Position numbers and translations under genes: made by a program. A DNA stretch of 8,845 nt from Gracilimonas sp031580945 (GTDB lineage: Bacteria; Bacteroidota; Rhodothermia; Balneolales; Balneolaceae), in the NCBI GenBank assembly GCA_031580945.1, contig JAVLBT010000124.1, forward strand, positions 1 to 8,845, written 5' to 3'. Numbering within the stretch: position 1 is the first letter of the stretch; the number at the start of each line of letters is the position of its first letter. Under the pieces are notes generated by a model, which worked only from the letters and a program-made list of their open reading frames with translations, was not told where the DNA came from and did no database searches. This document shows positions 1-7,240 of this stretch, one piece after another.

Positions 1-1706
1 CAGTATTGTTTGAATAACGTTCCCTCATAGCCCTGATTCTGAACAGCAATAATTAACTCAGCTGATATTTTCTTAAAAGCTGATCGAAAATCCTTTATAT
101 CAGACGCATTTTCACCTTCATTCACTCCATTTATCATCGCCTCGTGATGAGTGGCATGTTTCTGGGCATGTTCGTCATGGTTGTTCATTTCAGTACTGTT
201 CCTCACTTCTTTAGCAAAACCCTGAAAATGAGTTTTTGCTTCCTCAAGATCATCCTGCGTCAGTGCTGTTTTCATTTTTAGATAGTTTTCAACCAGTATT
301 TCCAGGTGGTCGCTATGCCGGTGACCTGATTCCTGGGTGGTATCTGAATCCACTGAGATCGTCTCCATATCCTGATGTTGGGAATGATCTATTTCTTCAG
401 ATTCTTCGCTCTTATCCATATTTCCATGATCATGCGCTGAACGATTAGCGCCAGTTCCGGGCTCGCGGTTCATCATGCTTAGTTTATCATTGAGTTGGGC
501 TGCACTGTCAATCTTGAAAGTACCGTTGGTTACAACCAACTCTCCTTCCTGCAGTCCTGATTCAACTACATAATATTCCCCGGCACGCTGTCCGATCAAT
601 ACTTCCCGCGCCTCAAAAGTTGGACTATCGGTTCCCTGAACCTGTACATAAACGATCGATCGCTTTCCGGTCCACATAACTGCGGACCTTGGAACCAACA
701 AAGATGATCCCTCATCAACTGATGACTCAATACTGGCCTTCGCAAGCATACCGGGCTTGAGCCTTGATTCAGGATTTTCCACTTTGGCCCGAATGGTGAC
801 GGATCGGGAGTCGGTATTTAAAAAGGGATCCACATAAATGACCGTAGATTCAAACTTCTGCCCCGGAAAAGCTTCTACCGAAAAACGGACCTTATCGCCT
901 TCATCAATATTTGCCACATTGGATTCATAGGCTTGAAAATCAACCCAAACGGAAGATAGATTTACGACCCGGTACATCATTCCTCCCTCCCTAACATGCT
1001 CTTCCCGTGAAATGGCGACTTCAGATACGTAGCCGCTGACCGGAGAAAAGAAATCCAGTTCTGTCATGATCTCCCCGCTTTCCTCGATCTCATTAATGGT
1101 GCTGAGCGGAAATTCCCACAAACGAAGCTTTTGTCGCGCCGCCTGATATAGTCTTGGATTCTGCTCTTTGTACTTTACCGTTTCCAAAAGTTCTTGCTGA
1201 GCCGCTATCAGTTCCGGTGAATATACCGAGACGAGGCGCTGTCCCTCTTGCACGAAGGTTCCTGCATAGTACACGTATAAATTGCGAATTCGACCGGGAA
1301 AGTGAGCCGTTACGCTGGATACATTATTTTGATTCTCTACCACTTTTCCTGGTAAAGTAAAGGTGTGAATCGCTTTGCCAGATCTAACCTCAGAAGTCTG
1401 AATTTCTGCCAGCTTCACGGCCGCATTGGTCATGGTAAGGGTGTAGTCATTTTCCACCAAACCGCTATTTGAACTTTCTGCAGGTATGAGCTCCATCCCG
1501 CAGATCGGGCAATTTCCGGGTTCATTCTCACGAACCTGAGGATGCATGCTACATGTGTAAACCACTTCCCCATCCTCATTGGTATGGGTTTCTGAGATGT
1601 GTTCTTCCAAGGTTTGCGGACTTGAACTTCCTCCAAAAAAGAGATAACCGAGAAGTAATCCCCCAAGAAGAAGTGCGGAGTAGATAAGTATGTTTTTTGT
1701 TTTCAT
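1..1706 (-). CDS. cusB: CusB-like RND efflux periplasmic adaptor with heavy-metal-binding domain and DUF3347-like tail, 3' end outside the window
   Basis: This would be the periplasmic membrane-fusion subunit that links the CusA pump to the outer-membrane channel and hands over Cu(I)/Ag(I). The frame is open for 568 codons from the ATG at 1706 and leaves the window without a stop. Residues 5-24 form a hydrophobic signal/anchor. Residues 50-75 form a heavy-metal-binding domain with YTCSMHP and CPICGMELIP (Cys52, Met54, His55, Cys66, Cys69, Met71). The lipoyl-like and barrel parts follow, for example FPGRIRNLYVYYAGTFVQEG at 136-155 and SPVSGYVSEVAI at 221-232. Residues 425-467 are a His/Asp/Glu-rich linker. 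From about 465 the sequence resembles DUF3347, with a further His-rich stretch at 510-521. The last full codons give LFKQY, and the partial codon TG fits the Cys of the family's usual CPM motif, so only the last part is missing. It follows the channel gene after 84 bases. The family and likely metal are fairly certain; the exact symbol is by analogy. Confidence 0.92.
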   Translation of the reverse strand, partial: MKTKNILIYSALLLGGLLLGYLFFGGSSSPQTLEEHISETHTNEDGEVVYTCSMHPQVRENEPGNCPICGMELIPAESSNSGLVENDYTLTMTNAAVKLAEIQTSEVRSGKAIHTFTLPGKVVENQNNVSSVTAHFPGRIRNLYVYYAGTFVQEGQRLVSVYSPELIAAQQELLETVKYKEQNPRLYQAARQKLRLWEFPLSTINEIEESGEIMTELDFFSPVSGYVSEVAISREEHVREGGMMYRVVNLSSVWVDFQAYESNVANIDEGDKVRFSVEAFPGQKFESTVIYVDPFLNTDSRSVTIRAKVENPESRLKPGMLAKASIESSVDEGSSLLVPRSAVMWTGKRSIVYVQVQGTDSPTFEAREVLIGQRAGEYYVVESGLQEGELVVTNGTFKIDSAAQLNDKLSMMNREPGTGANRSAHDHGNMDKSEESEEIDHSQHQDMETISVDSDTTQESGHRHSDHLEILVENYLKMKTALTQDDLEEAKTHFQGFAKEVRNSTEMNNHDEHAQKHATHHEAMINGVNEGENASDIKDFRSAFKKISAELIIAVQNQGYEGTLFKQY

Positions 1707-1719
1707 AGTTGTTTAGATA

Positions 1720-1747
1720 TAAGATGTAAGATGTAAGATGTAAGATT
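1720..1747. repeat. TAAGATG tandem heptamers in the leader of the adaptor gene
   Basis: Three perfect TAAGATG units lie head to tail (1720-1726, 1727-1733, 1734-1740), followed by a fourth with one mismatch (TAAGATT, 1741-1747). They end 13 bases upstream of the ATG of the adaptor gene, so on the coding strand the 5' leader reads as repeated CATCTTA. The last two units also form part of the inverted repeat next to them. Copy-number change by slippage could alter leader length or folding; that is inference. Confidence 0.85.
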
Positions 1748-1787
1748 TGAGAAGCTTATAGTCTAACTTCTAAAATCTTTCATCTTA
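1734..1787 (-). terminator. Near-perfect 21-base inverted repeat between channel and adaptor genes
   Basis: The arms 1734-1754 and 1767-1787 are reverse complements at 19 of 21 positions, with a 12-base loop (1755-1766). On the minus strand the hairpin begins 3 bases after the stop codon of the channel gene and ends 27 bases before the ATG of the adaptor gene. The stem is AT-rich and no clear T-run follows it, so a classical intrinsic terminator is doubtful. An intra-operon attenuator, an RNA-stability element or a small dispersed repeat are equally possible. The inverted repeat is seen directly; its role is a guess. Confidence 0.55.
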
Positions 1788-2655
1788 AATCTATTTATTA
1801 AGATTGACGTTGTGTTTTCCGGTTAGATAATCGATGTAGGCAAATGAAACTTTTATATCCACTAAAGCCTGAATACGACTGAGTTGGTACCCCAGAAGCT
1901 TGCGTTGCATCCGAAGGATTTCTTCAAAATTAGAGCTGTCTGTAGCATAATTCTGTGTCATGATGTTGAGTGCCTGATTGACTCGCTGGATCTGCTTTTG
2001 GTCGTATAATTGATAGCGGCGATGGGCATCATAAAAATCCCGCAGTGATGACGCTAAATCGGTTTCCAGCTTGTTCTCTTTATCTGTGACTTGCGACTGA
2101 ACGGATTGAATATTCAGCTCGGCTTGCTTCACTTTGGCATTATATTTATTCCGGAATAAGGGAATTTTGAAACTTGCCCTGGCCATAATGGCATCTTTTC
2201 CGTTATCGGCTAAATTCGCTATACCAGATCGCTCCCCGGTGAAGATATAATCCAGTCCTACTCCAAAAGACGGCTTTCCATCTTTGGAGGCCAGTGTTTT
2301 CATTTCCCGGGCTGTGTCTTCCTGATATCGAAGCCGATTTAGTGCTGGGTTTTGCCGAAACAGCTGATTTTTTAATTCAACTTCACTTTGAAGGTCTTCC
2401 ACCGGCAGTAAAGTATCCGGAATAATGATCTCGGTTTGTTGGCCTGTATTCAGGAGCTCATTCACTTTTTGAATAAATACTTCCCGATTGTCCTCAAGTA
2501 AAGCAATTTGCGTCTTGAGATCTTCCTGCTCAATTTGAGCTCGTAACACATCCACTTGTGAAGCCTGATCCGTTTCATACCTGCGCAGACTGATTTCCAC
2601 CAGCGAATTCAGTATATCGAGGTTATCATTGGCGATTTCCAGACTTCGATCCAGC

Positions 2656-2690
2656 TCATAAAGTTCTATGAGCGTTTTTTCGGTTTCTGG
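2656..2690 (-). other. Frameshift junction in the channel gene
   Basis: On the minus strand the upstream frame reads ETRNR, then K-N-A-H-R-T-L and a TGA at 2658-2656. The downstream frame becomes channel-like from KTLIELYEL. Moving from one to the other needs a +1 (or -2) change at the A6 run. The ATG at 2708 that opens the downstream frame lies inside the upstream coding sequence and begins with residues that do not fit the family, so it is unlikely to be a true start. Confidence 0.85.
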
Positions 2691-3045
2691 TTTCCTGAAA
2701 CACTTCATATTCTGCTTTTGCCCGGGCTTCAGATATTGATCTTCTATCGGAGAGACTTCCGAACCAGGGAAACATCTGGCTTAATGAAATACGTGCTTGC
2801 TGCGGCCCAACCCGGGTTTCAATAGGGCTTATGAAATAGGCAAAGGCGACTTCCGGATCGGGCAAGGTTCCGACCTGAGCTTCTACTTCCAGGCTGGCTA
2901 AGTATTGTTGAAAAGCGGCTCGAACTTCAGTGTTATTTTCGGCTGCCATTTGTTGGTAGTCTTCAATGCCTTGAGCAGTTACCGACACTGGGATCAGTAA
3001 CGCTAATGACAGAAGCCGCAAATAATTCGCAGGCCTTACCGGTCT

Positions 3046-3111
3046 GCTCCAAGCGTCTTGCTTGAAGCTAAGAGATGTAATTAAAACACCGCACAAGCGC
3101 GTCGCTTGCGC
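3046..3111. repeat. Twin GC-rich hairpins (REP-like) inside the N-terminal coding region of the channel gene
   Basis: Two hairpins lie 22 bases apart. On the minus strand the first (3111-3091) has arms GCGCAAGCG and CGCTTGTGC around the loop ACG. The second (3068-3046) has arms GCTTCAAGC and GCTTGGAGC around AAGAC. Each has nine pairs including one G-U, and both share the core CAAGC/GCTTG. They lie where a start codon and signal peptide would be expected, and are translated in frame as an odd extension before LRLLSLALLIPVSVTAQG. The paired palindromes resemble repetitive extragenic palindromes; membership of a repeat family cannot be shown from one copy. Confidence 0.6.
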
Positions 3112-3142
3112 TATTCTATTTAAAGGTTCTGATTTCATGATT

Positions 3143-6100
3143 TTATGATTCAATGTTCGATATTCTTTTGATTTTAAATTCCTTCCATATGAAGTACAGC
3201 ACCGGAACTACAAATAGTGTAATGACCTGAAGAAGCATTCCTCCCACGCTCGGGATGGCCATGGGAACCATGATGTCGGCTCCCCGACCCGATGAGGTGA
3301 GAACCGGCAGCAAAGCCAGAATAGTAGTTGCGGTGGTCATCAGTGTTGGACGAATTCGGCGGGAACTTGCCTCTATAACCGCCTCTTTCAGTTCGCTGGA
3401 GGTAGATGGTTTTTTTCGGTCAAATAGCTGATCGAGATAGGTAGCCATTACCACCCCGCCATCCGCAGCAATTCCAAATAAGGCAATGAAGCCCACCCAG
3501 ACCGCCACACTCAGGTTCACAGCTCCCATCTGAAATACCTCCCGGAGATTCTGTCCAAATAACTCGAAGTTGAGGAACCAACCCTGACCGTACAACCAGA
3601 TGAGTAGAAATCCGCCCGCCCACGCCACAAAAATGCTGGTGAAGATCATCCCGGTGGTAGCCACCGATTTAAACTGGAAATACATGATGAGGAAAATAAG
3701 TAGCAGTGCGATGGGCAGAATGATGCCCAATCGTTTTTCAGCACGAACCTGATTTTCGTAATTACCTGCAAACTCAAAATTGATTCCGGCCGGAAACGAT
3801 AATTCTCCCGCATCAATCCGATCCTGAATGACTTGCCTGGCATTCTCGACAACTTCCACTTCTGCATAATTATCCATTTTATCGAAGATGACGTAACCCA
3901 CCAAAAAAGTATCTTCACTTTTGATCGCTTGAGGTCCTTGCCGATAACGAATCTCAGCCAGCTGTTGCAGCGGTACCTGCGTTCCAGTTTTGGTAGGAAC
4001 CAGCAGTTCAGAAAGTGATTCCGGGTCTCCCCGCAATTCCCGGGCAAAGCGTACACGAATATCATATCGCTCTCTTCCCTCCACGGATATGGAAACCGGC
4101 ATTCCACCAATTCCTGCCGTCACAAAATGCTGGGCATCCTGCATAGACAGTCCATACCGAGCCAGAGCTTCCCGATTCCAGTCAATTTCCAGATAGGGTT
4201 TACCAACGATCCGCTCGGCAAAAACAGAGGACGCATTTACTCCCGGGACCTGCCGAAGCACCTCTTCCAGCTTCAGCCCGAATTCCTCGATCTGGCGCAG
4301 ATCATCTCCCTTTACTTTTACCCCCATCGGTGCCCGCATACCAGACTGTAGCATCACCAGGCGCGTTTGTATGGGTTGAAGTTTGGGAGCGGAGGTGGTT
4401 CCGGGAATACGCGAGGCTTCTACAATTTCATTCCAGATGTCATCGGGGGATTGAATTTCATCCCTCCATTGACGGAAATATTCACCATCGGAATCAGGAA
4501 TCAGATCATCATTTTCGTCTCGGACATAGCTTCCCTCATCATTGACTCTAAACCTAATTCGCCGACCACTTTCATTCGTCTTGTATTCAGATTTATAAAG
4601 GATCACGTTTTCAAACATGGAGATCGGCGCCGGATCCAGGGCTGATTCCGTTCGCCCCATTTTACCGACTACTGTTTCCACTTCAGGAATGGAAGCAACT
4701 GACATATCAATTTTCTGCATCACATCTTTGGCTTCTTCTACTCCGGCATGAGGCATCGTGGTTGGCATTAAGAGGAAAGCACCTTCATCCAAAGCCGGCA
4801 TGAATTCCTCGCCCAATCCCGGAAAGGTATGTGTGGCAGCCGACCATGCGGAAGTGGAACGAATATCTACCCCAACCGAATCAAAGCCTTTAGCAACAAA
4901 TCCAAACACGGAGGCAAAACCTAACCAAACCATCACCCCAATTATAATCAATGTGGAAGGTATAGCGAGAAAGGTCTTTTTGTGATCCAGACACCAGCCA
5001 ATCAGCTGATTGTAATACTTGATGATCAGCCAAAAGCTGACGAGAATAGTCCCAATCAAAAGAACAATAAAAGTAAGGTTTCCGGCGAAAGATACCGACG
5101 GACCAAAGGGCAGCCAATATTCTGTTAACAACCAGGTCACCACTGTAACCGAAAGGGCATTATTCAAGAATGGCACTCGTTGCTGATACTCTTTACCGAG
5201 GAAATAACCTGCTCCGTTGATCAGCCCAAAGCCAAGAATCAGCAATCCGGCCCAGCCGGAAACTGTGAAGAAAACAATAGATCCACCGATCACTAACAGA
5301 CTATTCCACCCCAGCTTAATGCGGTGATTTTTGATTCTCAACCCAAACACCCAGTGTGCAAAAGGCGGAATCAGCGTAATCGCAATGATGATGGAAGCGA
5401 TCAGCGCAAAGGTTTTGGTATAAGCTAAGGGCTTGAATAGTTTTCCTTCGGCAGCAATCATCGTAAAAACCGGAAGGAAACTAACAATGGTGGTTGTGAC
5501 TGCTGTGATCACTGCGGAAGCAACCTCAACCGTAGCGGTGTAAATCACTTCCAAAAGTGATTCTCCCTCCTCCATTTCCTCCATATGACGAAGCATGTTT
5601 TCAGATAAGATCACACCCATATCTACGATGGTTCCAATGGCAATGGCGATTCCGGAAAGCGCTACAATGTTGGCGTCTACCCCGAAGTATTTCATAGCGA
5701 TGAAGCACATCAGCACTGAAAGCGGCAGCATGGTGGATATAAGTATCGAGGTGCGCAGGTTCATCACCATGATCACGATCACAATGATCGTAATGAGGAT
5801 CTCCAGGCTCAGTGCTTCTTCTAATGTGCCGAGCGTCTCTGAAATCAACTCGGAGCGATCATAAAACGGAACTACGGTAACTTTTGATATTGAACCATCC
5901 TGAAGCGTTTTGGATGAAAGTCCGGCAGAAAGTTCTTCGATCTTTGTTTTTACATTATCGATCACCTGTTGGGGATTGGCTCCCTGACGGGCAACCACAA
6001 CGCCACCTACAGCTTCGGCTCCGGCTTTATCTAAAGCACCTCTTCGCTGCGCGGGACCCATGGTCACAAATGCGACGTCCTGAATCCGGATAGGTGTGTT

Positions 6101-6910
6101 ATCCACCACTTTGACCACGGCCGATTCCAGATCGTCCAGGCTTTTTATATATCCCAATCCCCGAACCAGATACTCAGCGTTATTCAATTCCAGCGTACGT
6201 GCCCCCGTTTCCACATTGCTGTTTCGCACCGCCTGGAAAACATCGGAAAGCGTGACGCCATAGATCTTCATTTTATTAGGATCTACATCCACTTGGTATT
6301 CCTTGACATACCCTCCGATGGCCGATACTTCCGCCACACCCTCGGCTCCGGATAAGGCATATCCCACATAAAAATCCTGAAGCGACCGTAACTCTTGAGG
6401 ATCCCAGCCACCAGACGGATTTCCTTCTTCATCCCTTCCTTCCAGTGTATACCAAAATACTTGTCCAAGCGCTGTTGCATCAGGTCCAAGAGCGGGTTGA
6501 ACTTCAACAGGCAACGTTCCTGCCGGTAATGAATTAAGCTTCTCCAGAATTCTGGAACGACTCCAATAAAATTCCACATCCTCTTCAAAGATCACATAGA
6601 TGCTGGAAAGCCCGGTCATAGAAGTGCTTCTCACGGTTTTTACTCCCGGTACGGTGAGTAGCTGTGTGGTTAACGGATAGGTTACCTGATCTTCAATATC
6701 CTGGGGAGATTGACCCGCCCACTCGGTATAGACAATCTGCTGATTCTCCCCAAGATCTGGTATAGCATCAACTGGAACAGGATCTTTGGGAAGCATATCT
6801 AATTGCCAGTCGAAGGGTGAGGTAACCAATCCCCAGCCCGCCAGCAAAAGCACAAGCAGTACCGCAATGAGTTTATTTTCAAGGAAAAACCGGATGGTTT
6901 TGTTCAGCAT
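3143..6910 (-). CDS. cusA: CusA-like Cu(I)/Ag(I) efflux RND permease
   Basis: This is the inner-membrane proton-driven pump of a heavy-metal RND system, 1255 residues. TM1 is at about 13-30. The HME-RND signature IPDLGENQQIVYTEWAGQSP is at 50-69. The TM4 proton-relay segment has Asp430 and Glu437 (GTIVDMGVILSENM), with the same seven-residue spacing as Asp405/Glu412 of E. coli CusA. Met715 (LLMPTTMP), Met765 (APISMFEN) and Met853 (LVMLQSG) align with the three porter methionines of CusA (573, 623, 672), which supports monovalent copper/silver rather than Zn/Co. The protein is about 200 residues longer than E. coli CusA. About 117 extra residues lie between TM4 and Met715, including added hydrophobic helices around 536-630; about 39, acidic, lie between Met765 and Met853; and about 30 lie near 1100-1135. 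The ATG at 6910 gives a proper N-terminus, with no clear ribosome binding site. The gene end overlaps or abuts the channel gene, as in an operon. Confidence 0.95.
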   Translation of the reverse strand: MLNKTIRFFLENKLIAVLLVLLLAGWGLVTSPFDWQLDMLPKDPVPVDAIPDLGENQQIVYTEWAGQSPQDIEDQVTYPLTTQLLTVPGVKTVRSTSMTGLSSIYVIFEEDVEFYWSRSRILEKLNSLPAGTLPVEVQPALGPDATALGQVFWYTLEGRDEEGNPSGGWDPQELRSLQDFYVGYALSGAEGVAEVSAIGGYVKEYQVDVDPNKMKIYGVTLSDVFQAVRNSNVETGARTLELNNAEYLVRGLGYIKSLDDLESAVVKVVDNTPIRIQDVAFVTMGPAQRRGALDKAGAEAVGGVVVARQGANPQQVIDNVKTKIEELSAGLSSKTLQDGSISKVTVVPFYDRSELISETLGTLEEALSLEILITIIVIVIMVMNLRTSILISTMLPLSVLMCFIAMKYFGVDANIVALSGIAIAIGTIVDMGVILSENMLRHMEEMEEGESLLEVIYTATVEVASAVITAVTTTIVSFLPVFTMIAAEGKLFKPLAYTKTFALIASIIIAITLIPPFAHWVFGLRIKNHRIKLGWNSLLVIGGSIVFFTVSGWAGLLILGFGLINGAGYFLGKEYQQRVPFLNNALSVTVVTWLLTEYWLPFGPSVSFAGNLTFIVLLIGTILVSFWLIIKYYNQLIGWCLDHKKTFLAIPSTLIIIGVMVWLGFASVFGFVAKGFDSVGVDIRSTSAWSAATHTFPGLGEEFMPALDEGAFLLMPTTMPHAGVEEAKDVMQKIDMSVASIPEVETVVGKMGRTESALDPAPISMFENVILYKSEYKTNESGRRIRFRVNDEGSYVRDENDDLIPDSDGEYFRQWRDEIQSPDDIWNEIVEASRIPGTTSAPKLQPIQTRLVMLQSGMRAPMGVKVKGDDLRQIEEFGLKLEEVLRQVPGVNASSVFAERIVGKPYLEIDWNREALARYGLSMQDAQHFVTAGIGGMPVSISVEGRERYDIRVRFARELRGDPESLSELLVPTKTGTQVPLQQLAEIRYRQGPQAIKSEDTFLVGYVIFDKMDNYAEVEVVENARQVIQDRIDAGELSFPAGINFEFAGNYENQVRAEKRLGIILPIALLLIFLIMYFQFKSVATTGMIFTSIFVAWAGGFLLIWLYGQGWFLNFELFGQNLREVFQMGAVNLSVAVWVGFIALFGIAADGGVVMATYLDQLFDRKKPSTSSELKEAVIEASSRRIRPTLMTTATTILALLPVLTSSGRGADIMVPMAIPSVGGMLLQVITLFVVPVLYFIWKEFKIKRISNIES

Positions 6911-6912
6911 TG

Positions 6913-6941
6913 GTGATTGGTTATTAGTGAATTGGTTAATG
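6913..6941. repeat. Short direct repeat in the cusA leader
   Basis: GTGATTGGTTATTA (6913-6926) is followed immediately by GTGAATTGGTTAATG (6927-6941), two imperfect copies of a unit of about 14-15 bases with the core ATTGGTTA. It sits directly upstream of the cusA ATG, much as the heptamers sit before the adaptor gene. No Shine-Dalgarno sequence is visible in it. Confidence 0.5.
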
Positions 6942-6958
6942 GTTTATTACTAGCTCGG

Positions 6959-6977
6959 TCCGAACCGCCGGTTCGGA
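6959..6977. repeat. Perfect GC-rich palindrome upstream of cusA
   Basis: TCCGAACCGCCGGTTCGGA has nine-base arms around a single central C; a real hairpin would have about seven pairs and a small loop. It lies 49 bases upstream of the cusA ATG in AT-rich surroundings. A further imperfect pair, GGGAACCA (6986-6993) and TGGTTGCCC (7021-7029), lies beside it, so the whole may be a REP-like element. An operator for a metal regulator is an alternative that the sequence does not decide. Confidence 0.6.
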
Positions 6978-7159
6978 ATGCCTGCGGGAACCACTGGTAG
7001 CACTTTGTTTGCTTTGAACTTGGTTGCCCTCAAAGATCTATTTTCTATGGATTAAAGCTGAGCTAAATCCGTTTCATCCCTAAAAAGAGGTAGGTATTTG
7101 CCAAATTTGAACTATATGATTAGTGCAAATGCTTAGAAATTGGTTAAAAACCTGTGTCT

Positions 7160-7200
7160 CTCCTGAGGGAAAATTATCTCGTTAATTATTCAGGGAGGAG
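7160..7200 (-). terminator. Imperfect hairpin downstream of the small metal-binding-like gene
   Basis: CCTGA (7162-7166) pairs with TCAGG (7190-7194), and AATTA (7172-7176) with TAATT (7183-7187), giving an interrupted stem that starts about 40 bases after the stop of the gene at 7241. On the minus strand a short T5 run follows about 10 bases beyond the stem, which is a loose fit to a terminator. It could equally be an operator-like dyad for cusA. Confidence 0.3.
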
Positions 7201-7240
7201 CATCAGAAACCTGGCAAGCGACTCAAAGAAAGACCAATCC

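Larger units (their letters stand above)
1791..3138 (-). pseudogene. TolC/CusC-like outer-membrane efflux channel gene, frameshifted
   Basis: The intact product would be the outer-membrane channel of the tripartite metal pump. Two reading frames together make one outer-membrane efflux protein. The 5' part (stop at 2658-2656) has a signal-like segment (LRLLSLALLIPVSVTAQG) and typical family motifs such as LPDPEV and SQMFPWFGSLSDRR, and ends near EVFQETRNR. The 3' part is in another frame and continues with KTLIELYELDRSLEIANDN, RRYETDQASQVDVLRAQIE and GVGLDYIFTGER, then the usual second coiled-coil half, to the stop at 1793-1791. The frames must join around an A6 run (2675-2680 on the + strand as T6). 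From memory of the family about five or six residues (like LFYEVK) are missing there, which suggests a deletion of roughly 17 bases. The ATG at 3138 was chosen; a TTG at 3153 overlaps the cusA stop. The family is certain; whether the break is real or a sequencing fault is not known. Confidence 0.87.
6911..7240. other. Spacer of 330 bases between the metal-binding-like gene and cusA
   Basis: No credible gene lies here on either strand. It holds the inverted repeat near 7160-7200, the perfect palindrome at 6959-6977 and the direct repeat at 6913-6941. A weak sigma-70-like pair for cusA can be drawn on the minus strand (TATAGT around 7116, with a poor TTTCTA 17 bases upstream), but it is too weak to call. 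The gap suggests that cusA may have its own promoter rather than being cotranscribed with the small upstream gene. Confidence 0.6.

Noticed and set aside
236..1666. Open frames of about 70-80 codons within the adaptor gene
   Set aside because: They are other-frame readings of a continuous 568-codon adaptor sequence with clear domains.
1720..1747. TAAGATG units as a CRISPR array
   Set aside because: The units are seven bases long and directly adjacent, with no spacers and no cas genes.
2656..2708. Independent start of a second short channel gene at the ATG at 2708
   Set aside because: The first residues (MKCFRKPETE) are an out-of-frame reading of the conserved upstream coding sequence, so the two parts are one broken gene.
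3420..6588. Several open frames of 60-150 codons on both strands within cusA
   Set aside because: All lie inside the strongly conserved 1255-residue pump frame and show no family features of their own.
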